A model generated the notes under the pieces. The model saw only the letters and a list, made by a program, of their open reading frames with translations, had not been told where the DNA came from and made no database searches. Source: Christensenella sp964438705 (lineage in GTDB: Bacteria; Bacillota; Clostridia; Christensenellales; Christensenellaceae). Taken from it: DNA of 64,000 bases. Location: assembly GCA_964438705.1 (NCBI GenBank), contig CAYTKQ010000006.1, positions 62,001 to 126,000 of the forward strand, written 5' to 3'. Shown in pieces: positions 56,275 to 64,000 of this stretch. The stretch's first letter is position 1. The number at the start of each line of letters is the position of its first letter. A program made the translations under genes and the position numbers.

Positions 56275-57387
56275 TTAGACGAGTTTTTCTATAAATTCAG
56301 CCAACGCTTTCGCGCTGTGCTTTTTTCCCCATTTTTTCTGTGCGCGCTCCATTTCCCTCAGCTTCACATCGTTTAGACGCAGCTGATTGACGACGAGGCC
56401 CACCGACTGATATTCGCTGCAATGCACCGCGAGTGAATTGTTGAGAAGGAACGCGAGGTTCGCATTTTCCACGCCCGGCAGCGGCTTCATCAGCAAGAGC
56501 GGCTTGCCCTTCGCAATCGTTTCCGACGTGGACAATCCGCCCGGCTTGGTGATGATCACGTCCGCCGCGTCGATATAATCCTCCATATTATCCACAAAAC
56601 CAAGCACTTTTACGTTGCTCTTGAATTCCATATCGAGCAGCTTTGCCTTCAGGCGTTTGTTGGAGCCGCACACGGCAACGAGCTGCACGTCCCCCATTGC
56701 GTCAATGTCCTGCATGACGGGCGTCATGCCCACAAAGCCCATGCCGCCCGACGCGACAAGCACAGTGAATTGCTGCAGATCAAGCCCCAGTTTGGCACGC
56801 GCCTCGTTTCTTGAGATCGCCTTCGCAAACTTTGGATCGACGGGGATACCCGTCGCGAGTATTTTGTTTTCCGGGATTCCACGCTGCTTGAATTCCGGGA
56901 TCATAAGCTCGTTTGCCGCGACGAAATAATCCATCGCGGTATATTCCCAAAACGGATGCAGCGCGTAATCCGTCACGATGCCGATGCTTTTGATGCGTTG
57001 ATCGTACATGCCCGCTTCCTTTAATACCGTAACGAGCATTGCCGTCATCACGATGGAGCAGACGATGACATCCGGCTTTGTTTCCTCGATGTATTTCGCC
57101 ATCTTGCTCTTGGAAAGGTCCGCGAACGCCCACGGAAAATAGAGCTTCATGTCCGCACGTCCGTTCGCTTTTTCAGCACCCTTGTAGATGCGCTCGTTGA
57201 GCTTGGGTACGAAGCGCCCCATGGCGGTATAGCCTTTATCGAACCCCAGACCGACCGCTTTGTTCAGGAATTTGTAAGTATCCAGGATATCACATTCGTT
57301 TCCCTTCTTTAAGAGCGCCGCACGCAGGGCCTTGCTCGTGGAGTTGTGCCCCTGACCTGCGGTCATGCTCAAAATCAGTACCTTCAT
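56275..57387 (-). CDS. MGDG-synthase-type processive diacylglycerol glycosyltransferase
   Basis: A 370-residue GT28-family glycosyltransferase with the GT-B fold. The N-terminal acceptor domain begins MKVLILSMTAGQGHNSTSKAL, the characteristic glycine loop of MGDG synthase/UgtP. The C-terminal donor domain has VLVASGGMGFVGMTPVM and DVIITKPGGLSTSETIAKGKPLLL, which binds the UDP-sugar. It adds hexose to diacylglycerol at the inner membrane face for glycolipids or lipoteichoic-acid anchors. ATG 57387 has AAAGGA upstream. It is divergent from murG, another GT28 enzyme, across a 259-bp region with no further gene. Confidence 0.88.
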   Translation of the reverse strand: MKVLILSMTAGQGHNSTSKALRAALLKKGNECDILDTYKFLNKAVGLGFDKGYTAMGRFVPKLNERIYKGAEKANGRADMKLYFPWAFADLSKSKMAKYIEETKPDVIVCSIVMTAMLVTVLKEAGMYDQRIKSIGIVTDYALHPFWEYTAMDYFVAANELMIPEFKQRGIPENKILATGIPVDPKFAKAISRNEARAKLGLDLQQFTVLVASGGMGFVGMTPVMQDIDAMGDVQLVAVCGSNKRLKAKLLDMEFKSNVKVLGFVDNMEDYIDAADVIITKPGGLSTSETIAKGKPLLLMKPLPGVENANLAFLLNNSLAVHCSEYQSVGLVVNQLRLNDVKLREMERAQKKWGKKHSAKALAEFIEKLV

Positions 57388-57578
57388 ATTCGTCCTTTCG
57401 CCCATCCCAATCATGTAACAAATTTAATATAGCACAAACAAAATCCATTATCAACGGCATAAAAATGAAAGAATCTTTACAAATCATGAACTTTTCACGC
57501 GTCTTCGCGCATTTGCGTTACCATGTGCAAAACAGATCATCATGTGTGTTAGTTTCCGCATAAAACCCACAAGCCCGC

Positions 57579-57607
57579 TTGCGGGAGGCGGTGTGTTATG
57601 CTATGAT
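57579..57607 (+). promoter_or_regulatory. Probable promoter of murG
   Basis: TTGCGG (57579-57584), a 17-bp spacer and TATGAT (57602-57607) lie 39 bp before the murG start. The -35 box overlaps a short GCCCGC/GCGGG dyad. Confidence 0.45.
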
Positions 57608-57646
57608 GGGTAAGGTCCATTTACCATGAAAACAGGAAGGTAGCTT

Positions 57647-58708
57647 ATGAGCAAAAAGATCGTTTTGACGGGCGGCGGCAGCGCCGGGCACGTCACCCCC
57701 AATCTTGCCCTCGTCCCGGGACTTCGGGAAAAAGGAATCGAGGTGCATTACATCGGTACGGCGGACGGCATCGAGCATCAGCTTGTGCACGATATCCCCT
57801 ATCACACGATCGAGGCTGGCAAAATGCGCCGTTACATGAGCGCAAAAAATGTAAGCGACATCTTCAAGATCATCAAGGGCTACGGTCAGGCAAAAAAAAT
57901 ACTGCGGGAATTAAGGCCCGACCTCGTGTTTGCGAAGGGCGGTTTTGTTTCCGTGCCCGTGGCGTGGGCGGCGGCAAAGCTGCGCATCCCCGTCATTTTG
58001 CACGAAAGCGACTACACGCCCGGCCTTGCGAACCGGTTGTGTACCAAAAAGGCACAAAAAATCTGCCTTTCGTTCGATACAGGGGCGGCGCATGACGGTA
58101 AGGGTATCCTGACCGGATCACCCATCCGCGCCGATCTTTTGACGGGCGATAAACAGACCGGGCTTGAAAAACTCGGGTTTAGCGGCGAGAAGCCCGTGTT
58201 ATTAATAATGGGAGGATCACTTGGCGCACAGGCAATCAACGATGCTGTCGACGCAGCGATCGGCGAGCTTACGAAGCGTTATGACATTGTCCATCTTCGC
58301 GGAAAGGACAAGCTGAACCCCTCGCTTAATGCGCATCTTGGCTATCGGCAGTTCGAATATGTAGAGGATGGCTTAAACGATATATTTGCCGCCGCCGATT
58401 TTGCGCTTTCACGTTCAGGCGCAAATGCCATTTTTGAGTTTCTTGCGCTGAAGCTTCCCGCGCTCCTCGTGCCGCTTCCCCTCTCCGCGAGCCGCGGAGA
58501 CCAAATTTTGAACGCGAATTATTTTGCGAAACGCGGCTATGCCAAGGTGCTCGAACAGGAACAACTGAACCGTGACACGCTTCTTGACGCACTTGAAGAG
58601 CTTGCGGCGCACCGACAGGAATATGTGCTTAACATGGCGCAAAGCACGGAGGCGGACGGAACGGGCAATGTCCTCAATATCATTTTAGAAAGCATTGGAG
58701 TCGTATGA
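57647..58708 (+). CDS. murG: UDP-GlcNAc:undecaprenyl-PP-MurNAc-pentapeptide transferase MurG
   Basis: A 353-residue GT28 enzyme making lipid II from lipid I on the inner membrane face. GGGSAGHVTPNLALVPGLRE is the first glycine-rich loop. HESDYTPGLANRL, LIMGGSLGAQAINDAV and FALSRSGANAIFEFLALKLPALLVPLPL cover the acceptor and UDP-GlcNAc sites. Unusually it lies outside a division and cell wall cluster and is followed, with an ATGA overlap, by an RNA methyltransferase-like gene. Another murG may exist in the genome, so this could be a second, specialised copy. Confidence 0.93.
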   Translation: MSKKIVLTGGGSAGHVTPNLALVPGLREKGIEVHYIGTADGIEHQLVHDIPYHTIEAGKMRRYMSAKNVSDIFKIIKGYGQAKKILRELRPDLVFAKGGFVSVPVAWAAAKLRIPVILHESDYTPGLANRLCTKKAQKICLSFDTGAAHDGKGILTGSPIRADLLTGDKQTGLEKLGFSGEKPVLLIMGGSLGAQAINDAVDAAIGELTKRYDIVHLRGKDKLNPSLNAHLGYRQFEYVEDGLNDIFAAADFALSRSGANAIFEFLALKLPALLVPLPLSASRGDQILNANYFAKRGYAKVLEQEQLNRDTLLDALEELAAHRQEYVLNMAQSTEADGTGNVLNIILESIGVV

Positions 58709-60180
58709 ACATTCAGAATTTTGTTGAAACCTACCACGAACTTCCTGCGGCGGAACGCAAGGAAGGCATTTCCTATATTCTCAAGGAAGGAAAACTGCAA
58801 ACCGTTTTCAATCAGGTCAAGGGCGCGAACACGCGCGCGGCGCTTCGCGTGATCGCGGATATGGACGGACGCGCAACTGATTTCGCAAGGGAGAACATCA
58901 GCGTTCTTTTGAAGCTGCTGCGCGCGGACGACCCGAAGGTGCGCATGCACGCGGCTCAGATCGTCGGGAACACCTGCGCGGGTGAATATCTGGATGAGCT
59001 CATTGATGCGATCATGCACGAGCAGACGATGTTTGCGCTTTCTTCTTATCTGCTTGCGATTGGAAACGCGAAAAATGATCGTGCAAAACGGTTTCTGGAC
59101 GCTTACCAGCTGCGCAGCGATTTGGAAAAACACCGGCTGGAGGAAAAAGCGGCGCTCGACAAGGCGCTTTCCGGCTTTGTGATCCGCAAAAAGGCGAAGG
59201 TGCGCATCCTTCCGAAGGATATTGTGCTGCTTGCCTCCCCCAACCCGAACGTGACCTATGCGCAATGCGCGGATGCGGGCCTTGTTCCCAAAAAGTTTGG
59301 CAAATACATTGCCGTTTCCGGGCTTGCGGATTTTTATGACATTTACCAGCTTCGGACCTACACAGACGCGTACATCTATCTCGGCGTTTCCCCCGTTGAC
59401 GAACTGCCAGCGTTTCTTGCCCAGCGTGAACGCGCGATCATGCAGCGGACGGGCGTTTCGGGCTATCGTCTCGAGGTGCGCAGCGTTTCTCACGAGGTGC
59501 GGCTCGACATCATCAAAAAATGCGTCGCCGCCATGGGCGAACTCATCAACACGCCTTCCTCCTATTCCATCGAGATATTGCTCGAGATGCAGGACGACGA
59601 CAAGGTGCAGGTGCTCTTGAACCCACTGACGGACGAACGGTTTGCGTACCGCAAAAAGGCGATTTCCGCAAGCATCAATCCGGGCGTGGCGGCAAGCGTA
59701 TGCGCGTACGCAAGCGAGTTTTTCAACCCCGATGCGCGCGTGCTCGACAATTTCTGCGGAAGCGGAACGATGCTTTATGAGCGCGGGTTTTATCCTCACC
59801 ATTCGCTGACGGGCGCGGACATCAACATGGGCGCGGTGGAGGCGGCGAAGGAAAACAGCCGCTATGCGCATGTACACCCGCAGTTCCACTACATTGATTG
59901 TTTGAAATTTACCGCAAAAAAATACGATGAGATCATCGTTAATATGCCGTTTGGTTTGCGCGTCGGGAACCACGCCAAAAACGAACGATTGTATAAATCC
60001 TATTTTACCATCCTGCCCGATATCTTGACCCCGAACGGACTCGCCGTATTATATACGCATGAAAAAGACCTGACGGAGCGTCTTGTGAAGGCCAGCGGAC
60101 AGTTTGACATCTTGAAGCGCGCAACGTTTGACGCGGGCGGCCTTTATCCGGCGGTGTATGTGCTGCGGAAGAAGAAATAG
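58705..60180 (+). CDS. Trm14/RlmL-like SAM methyltransferase with helical-repeat N-terminus
   Basis: A 491-residue protein. Residues about 1-150 are alpha-helical and repeat-like (HEAT-type: ISVLLKLLRADDPKVRMHAAQIVGNTC, YLDELIDAIMHEQTMFALSSYLLAIGN). A middle region follows (about 165-320), then a Rossmann methyltransferase with motif I DNFCGSGTMLYERG and the catalytic NMPFGLR in place of NPPYG. Relatives (THUMP-type Trm14, RlmL) methylate guanine N2 in tRNA or rRNA; a true THUMP domain is not obvious. The ATG overlaps the murG stop. Target RNA unknown; a protein target is not excluded. Confidence 0.82.
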   Translation: MNIQNFVETYHELPAAERKEGISYILKEGKLQTVFNQVKGANTRAALRVIADMDGRATDFARENISVLLKLLRADDPKVRMHAAQIVGNTCAGEYLDELIDAIMHEQTMFALSSYLLAIGNAKNDRAKRFLDAYQLRSDLEKHRLEEKAALDKALSGFVIRKKAKVRILPKDIVLLASPNPNVTYAQCADAGLVPKKFGKYIAVSGLADFYDIYQLRTYTDAYIYLGVSPVDELPAFLAQRERAIMQRTGVSGYRLEVRSVSHEVRLDIIKKCVAAMGELINTPSSYSIEILLEMQDDDKVQVLLNPLTDERFAYRKKAISASINPGVAASVCAYASEFFNPDARVLDNFCGSGTMLYERGFYPHHSLTGADINMGAVEAAKENSRYAHVHPQFHYIDCLKFTAKKYDEIIVNMPFGLRVGNHAKNERLYKSYFTILPDILTPNGLAVLYTHEKDLTERLVKASGQFDILKRATFDAGGLYPAVYVLRKKK

Positions 60181-60191
60181 GATTGCTTTTC

Positions 60192-60216
60192 AAACGCCTC
60201 TTACGGGGCGTTTTTT
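60192..60216 (+). terminator. Terminator of the murG operon
   Basis: AAACGCC (60192-60198) pairs with GGCGTTT (60207-60213), followed by TTT, twelve bases after the methyltransferase stop. Confidence 0.8.
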
Positions 60217-60225
60217 ATTTGTGTC

Positions 60226-60273
60226 TTGACAATATATCGGTATTCGATATATAATTATATCGACGACCGATAT
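60226..60273 (+). promoter_or_regulatory. Promoter and tandem operators of the PadR operon
   Basis: TTGACA (60226-60231), an 18-bp spacer and TATAAT (60250-60255). ATATATCG-N5-CGATATAT (60232-60252) fills the spacer and ATATCG-N5-CGATAT (60257-60273) covers the start site. Two matching palindromes over a consensus promoter indicate tight autorepression by the PadR protein encoded next. Confidence 0.8.
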
Positions 60274-60288
60274 ATGGAGGTGAATCGG

Positions 60289-60630
60289 ATGACCATCGAC
60301 AGAAGTTTGATTTCAGGCAGCACGACGCTGCTGATTTTGAAATTGCTTGAAGAAAAGGATATGTATGGATATGAGATGATCGAAGCGCTCTCGGCAAAGT
60401 CGCAGAACGTATTTTCGTTGAAGGCCGGAACGCTCTATCCCCTGCTGCATGATTTGGAATTAAAGGGTGCTTTGCGCGTTTATGACAGCAACGCAAACGG
60501 ACGGACGCGCAAGTATTACAGCCTGACGACCGAAGGACGGCGAATGCTTGCAAAACGCGAACACGAATGGGATGCGTTTTCTTCTGCCGTGACGCACATT
60601 CTGAAGGGAGGTGCGCATTGTGAGGCGTGA
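60289..60630 (+). CDS. PadR-family transcriptional repressor
   Basis: A 113-residue PadR-s1-type regulator: MTIDRSLISGSTTLLILKLLEEKDMYGYEMIEAL is the start of the winged helix, with KAGTLYPLLHDLELKGALRVYDS and RKYYSLTTEGRRMLAKRE for the recognition helix and wing. ATG 60289 has ATGGAGGTG upstream; the frame continues 63 bp further up but through the operators. It overlaps the membrane protein gene by eleven bases. PadR proteins beside HAAS-domain membrane proteins usually respond to envelope or antibiotic stress. Confidence 0.93.
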   Translation: MTIDRSLISGSTTLLILKLLEEKDMYGYEMIEALSAKSQNVFSLKAGTLYPLLHDLELKGALRVYDSNANGRTRKYYSLTTEGRRMLAKREHEWDAFSSAVTHILKGGAHCEA

Positions 60631-61867
60631 AATATTGGACTATTTGAGCAAGGTATGCGACCAAATCCGCTGGAAAAAGGCGCATGAAACCGTCAAAGAC
60701 GAGCTTGCCGCACACATTGAGGATCAACGCGACGCGCTGATGCGCGAGGGGCTCGGCGCGGAAGCCGCCACGCGGAGTGCGGTTCGTGAAATGGGCGATC
60801 CCGTCTCCGTTGGTACGCTGCTCGACCACACCTATCGTCCGCGCATGGATTGGAGAATGGCGGCGGCGATGCTTGCGATCATCCTTGGTGTTTCAGTTCT
60901 CGAAATATTGTTCAACTCCGGCTTTGGTGATTGGATCATCACTCCGCTGATTGGATGTTGCTGCTTTGCCGCCGCGTTGTTTCTCGATTTTACATATTAC
61001 GCAAAAATTTCCATCCCACTTTTTATTGTGATCGCAGGGATCACGGTATCGCATTTGGCAGGATTTGGGAGAGTCACAGCTGCTTTCTTGCCTGTCGCCT
61101 TTGCCGGCCTCCTGTTTTTTCTGCGCGAAAAAAGCTATATCCCATGCATCGCCGTCGGCGTGCTGTGGGTGTTGCTTGCCGCCTTCCACCGGGTGGATGA
61201 CCTTTTCATCCTGCCCTGCGTATTCGTGACGCTTGCCGTGCTCGCCTTTGGCATACACTGCGGCTTTTTTTCTATTAGAAAGCGCATGGCCTACCTAATC
61301 CTCGCGGCAGTAGCCGCTGCCGCCATAATCGTATGGATCGCCTATTTGCGCTCACTTTATGAATTTGCTATGCAAAGCGGCATACCTGAAACCGTACATG
61401 AACAGATTGCCTCAAAAATTTGGTCTGGCGTCGCATTCTTCGGGCCGGGAACAACCAGCGGACCAGTCTGGACCGAGGCCTCACCGGAGTTCTTGGTTTC
61501 CCTGCGCAGCGACCTGCTGATTTTGCTGATCGCGCAGGAATTCGGCGTTCTCGCCGCCATTGGCCTAATTTGCGCTTACGTCGCTTTTTTCATCTTTTTA
61601 TACAAGCGCTGCATGCGCCAGCGGAGTATGCTCGGCAGGCTCGTTTCGTTTGCGGCGATCACCACGCTTGCCGCTTTCTTTCTGCTCAATTTACTGATCT
61701 GCTTCATCCCGCCGCTAACAATCGTTTTCGGTTATGCGGCTCTTCCCTTTATATATACGAATGTTTTTTATATTTTAACCCAAATTCCTCTACTCGGCGT
61801 GATCCTCTCCACATTGCGCATCGGACATATTGTGCAGGATGACAAACTCAAAGCAATCGCCCGATAA
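60620..61867 (+). CDS. FtsW/RodA-like membrane protein with N-terminal HAAS (permease-prefix) domain
   Basis: A 415-residue protein. Residues about 1-75 form a soluble helical domain (YLSKVCDQIRWKKAHETVKDELAAHIEDQRDALMREGLGAEAATRSAVREMGDP), the HAAS or permease-prefix type that partners PadR regulators. About ten transmembrane helices follow. The C-terminal part (LRSDLLILLIAQEFGVLAAIGLICAYVAFFIFLYKRCM) recalls the SEDS-family segment of FtsW, RodA and SpoVE, though the catalytic Asp and other SEDS hallmarks are not clear. GTG 60620 has GGGAGGTG upstream. A cell-wall-related role under PadR control is inferred; polymerase activity is doubtful. Confidence 0.75.
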   Translation: MRREILDYLSKVCDQIRWKKAHETVKDELAAHIEDQRDALMREGLGAEAATRSAVREMGDPVSVGTLLDHTYRPRMDWRMAAAMLAIILGVSVLEILFNSGFGDWIITPLIGCCCFAAALFLDFTYYAKISIPLFIVIAGITVSHLAGFGRVTAAFLPVAFAGLLFFLREKSYIPCIAVGVLWVLLAAFHRVDDLFILPCVFVTLAVLAFGIHCGFFSIRKRMAYLILAAVAAAAIIVWIAYLRSLYEFAMQSGIPETVHEQIASKIWSGVAFFGPGTTSGPVWTEASPEFLVSLRSDLLILLIAQEFGVLAAIGLICAYVAFFIFLYKRCMRQRSMLGRLVSFAAITTLAAFFLLNLLICFIPPLTIVFGYAALPFIYTNVFYILTQIPLLGVILSTLRIGHIVQDDKLKAIAR

Positions 61868-61876
61868 AGGGGCATC

Positions 61877-61906
61877 AAAAAATGGCTGCGCTTGCAGCCA
61901 TTTTTT
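61877..61906. terminator. Bidirectional terminator between the FtsW-like and MFS genes
   Basis: AAAAAATGGCTGC (61877-61889) pairs perfectly with GCAGCCATTTTTT (61894-61906) around a four-base loop, serving both convergent genes. Confidence 0.9.
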
Positions 61907-61908
61907 GT

Positions 61909-63168
61909 TTACTTCGTTTCCGTGGCCCGCGCCGCTTTTGGTTCCCCCGCCTTGCGCATGGCAAGCACGCCCGCAAGCATGACTGCCGGAAATATGACGG
62001 CGACAAACAGCCCCGCCTTCAAGCCGAGCTGATCGGGCGTTAAACCGCCAAGGCCTGTGAGCAGTCCGGGCGCGGCCTCCACCGCGCCGGAGACCATTCC
62101 CATGACCCACGGACCGACCGAGCATCCAAAGTCCCCGAAGATGGCAAGGATGCCGAACATAGCCGTGCCGCCCGCTGCGAAATGCGATGCGGAATAGCTG
62201 ACCACGCCCGGCCACATGATGCTGACTGCAAACCCGCACAATGCAAGACCTATGAGAGACATCGCCGGATTGCCGGAGAGGGCCGCCATCAGATAGGAAA
62301 GCATGCACAGCACCGAGCTGACGGCAAGCGCCAGCGTCAGATTTATTTTTTTGCCGAATATTCCATAGATCGTACGCCCGACCCCCATCAGCGCCGCAAA
62401 CAGGCACGGCCCCAGCAGATCGCCCATCACCTTGGACACGCCCACCGCCTTTTCCGCGAACAGCGACGCCCACTGTGCCATGGTAAGCTCTGCCGCACCC
62501 GCGCACAGCATCAGCACCATCGCGATGATGAACACCTTTGAGGCGAGCATCTTTTTGATGGGTATCTTTTCGTGCTCCGCCACCGGTGGCATGATGGGCA
62601 CCTTCGCAAAACGAAACGCGTTATAGATGGGCAGCGCCGCCCAAGCGACGGGCAGCAGCACCCACAGCCCCTGCCCGATCCACCCGAGCACCAGCGTGGT
62701 CAGCAGCACGACAAGCACCTGCCCCCAGCAATAAAAAGAATGCAGAAGGCTCATGGCGGACGCCTTATCATCACCCAGGATCGCGTCTACGATGGGATTG
62801 ATCATCACCTCGATGATCCCTCCTCCCATTGCGTACAGAACCACAGCGATCACCATGCCCGCGAACGGGATACTCATGACATTGGGCAGCACACTCAGCG
62901 CGACAAGCCCTGCTGCGCACAGGATATGCGCAAGCACGACAAGCCTGCGGTAGCCGATTCGTTCCGCAAATTTCACCACGATCACATCCACCACAAGCTG
63001 TGTACCGAAGTTCAATAAAATCAAGTTGCCGATCATTTCAAATGACAATGAAAACTGCGTCTGAAAAATGATGAAAAGAAGGGGCGCAAGATTATTGACA
63101 ATCGCCTGCGTCACATAGCCCCGATAACATGCAAAAATCGTTTTTTTGAAAGGATTCGCTTTCCCCAT
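61909..63168 (-). CDS. MFS transporter
   Basis: A 419-residue major facilitator with twelve predicted transmembrane helices. The loop 2-3 motif is degenerate (VVKFAERIGYRRLVVLAHIL). HSFYCWGQVLVVLL and the late AMFGILAIFGDFGCSVGPWVMGMVSG resemble the sugar-type (FucP/NHS-like) MFS branch. The substrate is unknown. ATG 63168 has GGGGGAG upstream. It lies between the PadR operon (convergent) and bioY in the same leftward direction, 100 bp after the bioY tail. Confidence 0.85.
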   Translation of the reverse strand: MGKANPFKKTIFACYRGYVTQAIVNNLAPLLFIIFQTQFSLSFEMIGNLILLNFGTQLVVDVIVVKFAERIGYRRLVVLAHILCAAGLVALSVLPNVMSIPFAGMVIAVVLYAMGGGIIEVMINPIVDAILGDDKASAMSLLHSFYCWGQVLVVLLTTLVLGWIGQGLWVLLPVAWAALPIYNAFRFAKVPIMPPVAEHEKIPIKKMLASKVFIIAMVLMLCAGAAELTMAQWASLFAEKAVGVSKVMGDLLGPCLFAALMGVGRTIYGIFGKKINLTLALAVSSVLCMLSYLMAALSGNPAMSLIGLALCGFAVSIMWPGVVSYSASHFAAGGTAMFGILAIFGDFGCSVGPWVMGMVSGAVEAAPGLLTGLGGLTPDQLGLKAGLFVAVIFPAVMLAGVLAMRKAGEPKAARATETK

Positions 63169-63268
63169 AGATGCTCCCCCGTTACAATAGCCGTCAGCCT
63201 TCATTGTACGGGAAAGCGGTGAAAACGTAAAGGAGAATCTTTATTCGATGTGAAACCGCACGCGCGGA

Positions 63269-63316
63269 TCATGCGGCGGTCTGTTTCGCTTTTTCCCTAA
63301 GGACTTCTAATTTCAT
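63269..63316 (-). CDS. Possible 15-residue peptide after bioY
   Basis: A frame of 15 codons (MKLEVLREKAKQTAA) starts at an ATG overlapping the bioY stop as ATGA and is followed by a weak hairpin. The overlap resembles translational coupling, and AAAGGGTGGC lies just upstream. It may be a truncated next gene or chance; nothing is known of such a peptide. Confidence 0.2.
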   Translation of the reverse strand: MKLEVLREKAKQTAA

Positions 63317-63885
63317 ATGCCACCCTTTTTGAGAACCGGAATCGTTCGCTTTGCGATCCACGACGCGAGAAGACAACGCAGAACATCTGCGGGCAGAACC
63401 ATGATGACGCACGATAGGAGTGCCGCCCATATGCCGATGGGCGTGTTGAGCGCGTAATTCATGATAAAGTAAAAATAGGTGACGCCGATGGCATAGACGG
63501 GGATCATGCCGAGCATACCCGTCAGAAAAAGCGTTCCAATCGTGTACTTTTTCAGCTTTTGCGTACGCTGGCCCACCACGAACGCGCACACAGCAAACCC
63601 GATCAGAAAACCGAAGGTGGGTTTCAAAACATACATGATCCCGCCGCCCTCCGTAAAGACCGGAATGCCCGCGAGGCCGATGGCAATATACACCAGCATG
63701 GATATCGGCCCATATTTCGGGCCGAGCAAAAAGCCTGCGAGCAGTACAAAAAAACCTTGAAATGTAATGGGCACATAGGGAATGGGTATCCTGATGAACG
63801 CGCCGATGGCAATCAGGGCCGCGAACAGCGCGCACAATATGATCGTTCTTGTCGTCGTCTTTTTTTGCGTAGAAACAGTTTCCAT
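63313..63885 (-). CDS. bioY: Biotin transporter BioY (ECF S-component)
   Basis: A 190-residue membrane protein with six predicted helices. Diagnostic segments are FIRIPIPYVPITFQGFFVLLAGFLLGPKYG, IPVFTEGGGIMYVLKPTFGFLIGF and the late TIGTLFLTGMLGMIPVYAIG. BioY binds biotin and works alone or with an energising EcfAAT module, which is not seen here. ATG 63885 has AGGGGGA upstream. A BirA-type operator overlaps its -35 box, so it should be derepressed when biotin is scarce. No biotin synthesis genes are in the window. Confidence 0.95.
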   Translation of the reverse strand: METVSTQKKTTTRTIILCALFAALIAIGAFIRIPIPYVPITFQGFFVLLAGFLLGPKYGPISMLVYIAIGLAGIPVFTEGGGIMYVLKPTFGFLIGFAVCAFVVGQRTQKLKKYTIGTLFLTGMLGMIPVYAIGVTYFYFIMNYALNTPIGIWAALLSCVIMVLPADVLRCLLASWIAKRTIPVLKKGGI

Positions 63886-63907
63886 GATATTCCCCCTAAC
63901 TTGAATG

Positions 63908-63962
63908 AGTATAACATGACGCATGCCATTTTGTAAACTATTTTTATTAATTTAGTTTACAA
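63908..63962 (-). promoter_or_regulatory. bioY promoter with BirA-type operator
   Basis: TTGTAAACTA (63931-63940) and TAGTTTACAA (63953-63962) form a perfect 10-bp dyad with a 12-bp centre, the pattern of Firmicutes BirA sites. The reverse-strand promoter TTTACA (complement of 63932-63937), 18-bp spacer, TATACT (complement of 63908-63913) shares one arm, so bound BirA would block RNA polymerase. Confidence 0.8.
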
Positions 63963-64000
63963 TAATATTGTTTATGGCCTGATGAAAAAGCGTATCATAG

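Noticed and set aside
58537..59973. A 478-codon open frame on the minus strand
   Set aside because: Antisense to the methyltransferase gene; composition is that of a shadow frame.

Overview
The window looks like part of a low-GC-phylum (Firmicutes, class Clostridia) chromosome with moderately high GC content. The evidence is a SigH-type sporulation sigma factor, a CwlD-like amidase, Mini-III RNase, ThyX, a secG-rnr-smpB-ssrA block, anaerobic [FeFe] hydrogenases, a SpoIIE-type phosphatase, and AGGAGG ribosome binding sites throughout. The species cannot be named from the sequence.

Layout. 1-3126: right-hand part of an AT-richer integrated element (divergent HTH regulators, a zinc-ribbon DEDDh exonuclease, a tyrosine integrase) inserted at the 3' end of the tmRNA gene. 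3127-16470: a long leftward housekeeping block (ssrA, smpB, rnr, secG, a Q-rich membrane protein, dusB, a membrane-anchored unknown, lysS, greA, sigH, rlmB, thyX, mrnC, cwlD, tsaD, a DUF1461-like protein and a cyclase). 16660-24832: a DUF2871-like protein, a large cell-surface leucine-rich-repeat protein, Mrp, small membrane proteins, cysS and an ABC-F ATPase. 24924-29830: a complete agmatine deiminase operon (ptcA-aguD-aguA-arcC), with a repeat element before arcC. 30032-34772: a thioesterase, an amino acid permease, and a WYL regulator / PPOX / Gfo-Idh module flanked by 22-bp direct repeats.

34781-39960 is a leftward operon of thioredoxin, CcdA, hybrid histidine kinase, Hpt and an HD-GYP response regulator: a whole phosphorelay joined to a thiol-redox pair. 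40130-47447 is a hydrogenase region. A bifurcating-type hydCBA operon with a near-perfect Rex operator is followed by a thioredoxin-like ferredoxin, a sensory PAS-containing [FeFe] hydrogenase and a SpoIIE-type phosphatase. 47830-49501 holds a CheW protein with an embedded zinc-binding CZB domain and a TipAS-type MerR regulator. 49558-49929 is an unexplained non-coding block.

49976-57387 carries a sorbose-1-phosphate-reductase-like dehydrogenase with a DeoR regulator, a solitary radical SAM/SPASM-like enzyme behind a strong promoter with two GAAC-N4-GTTC palindromes, a TRIC-type channel preceded by a 130-nt foldback, a DUF3788 protein, a sorbitol-6-phosphate-dehydrogenase-like SDR and an MGDG-synthase-type glycosyltransferase. 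57647-64000 holds murG with a repeat-plus-methyltransferase protein, a PadR regulator with an FtsW-like membrane protein, an MFS transporter and bioY under a BirA-type operator.

The most interesting items are the redox-coupled phosphorelay operon, the sensory hydrogenase-phosphatase pair beside the Rex-controlled hydrogenase, the CheW-CZB protein, the PadR/FtsW-like pair, the radical SAM regulon of one, and several unexplained structured non-coding blocks.
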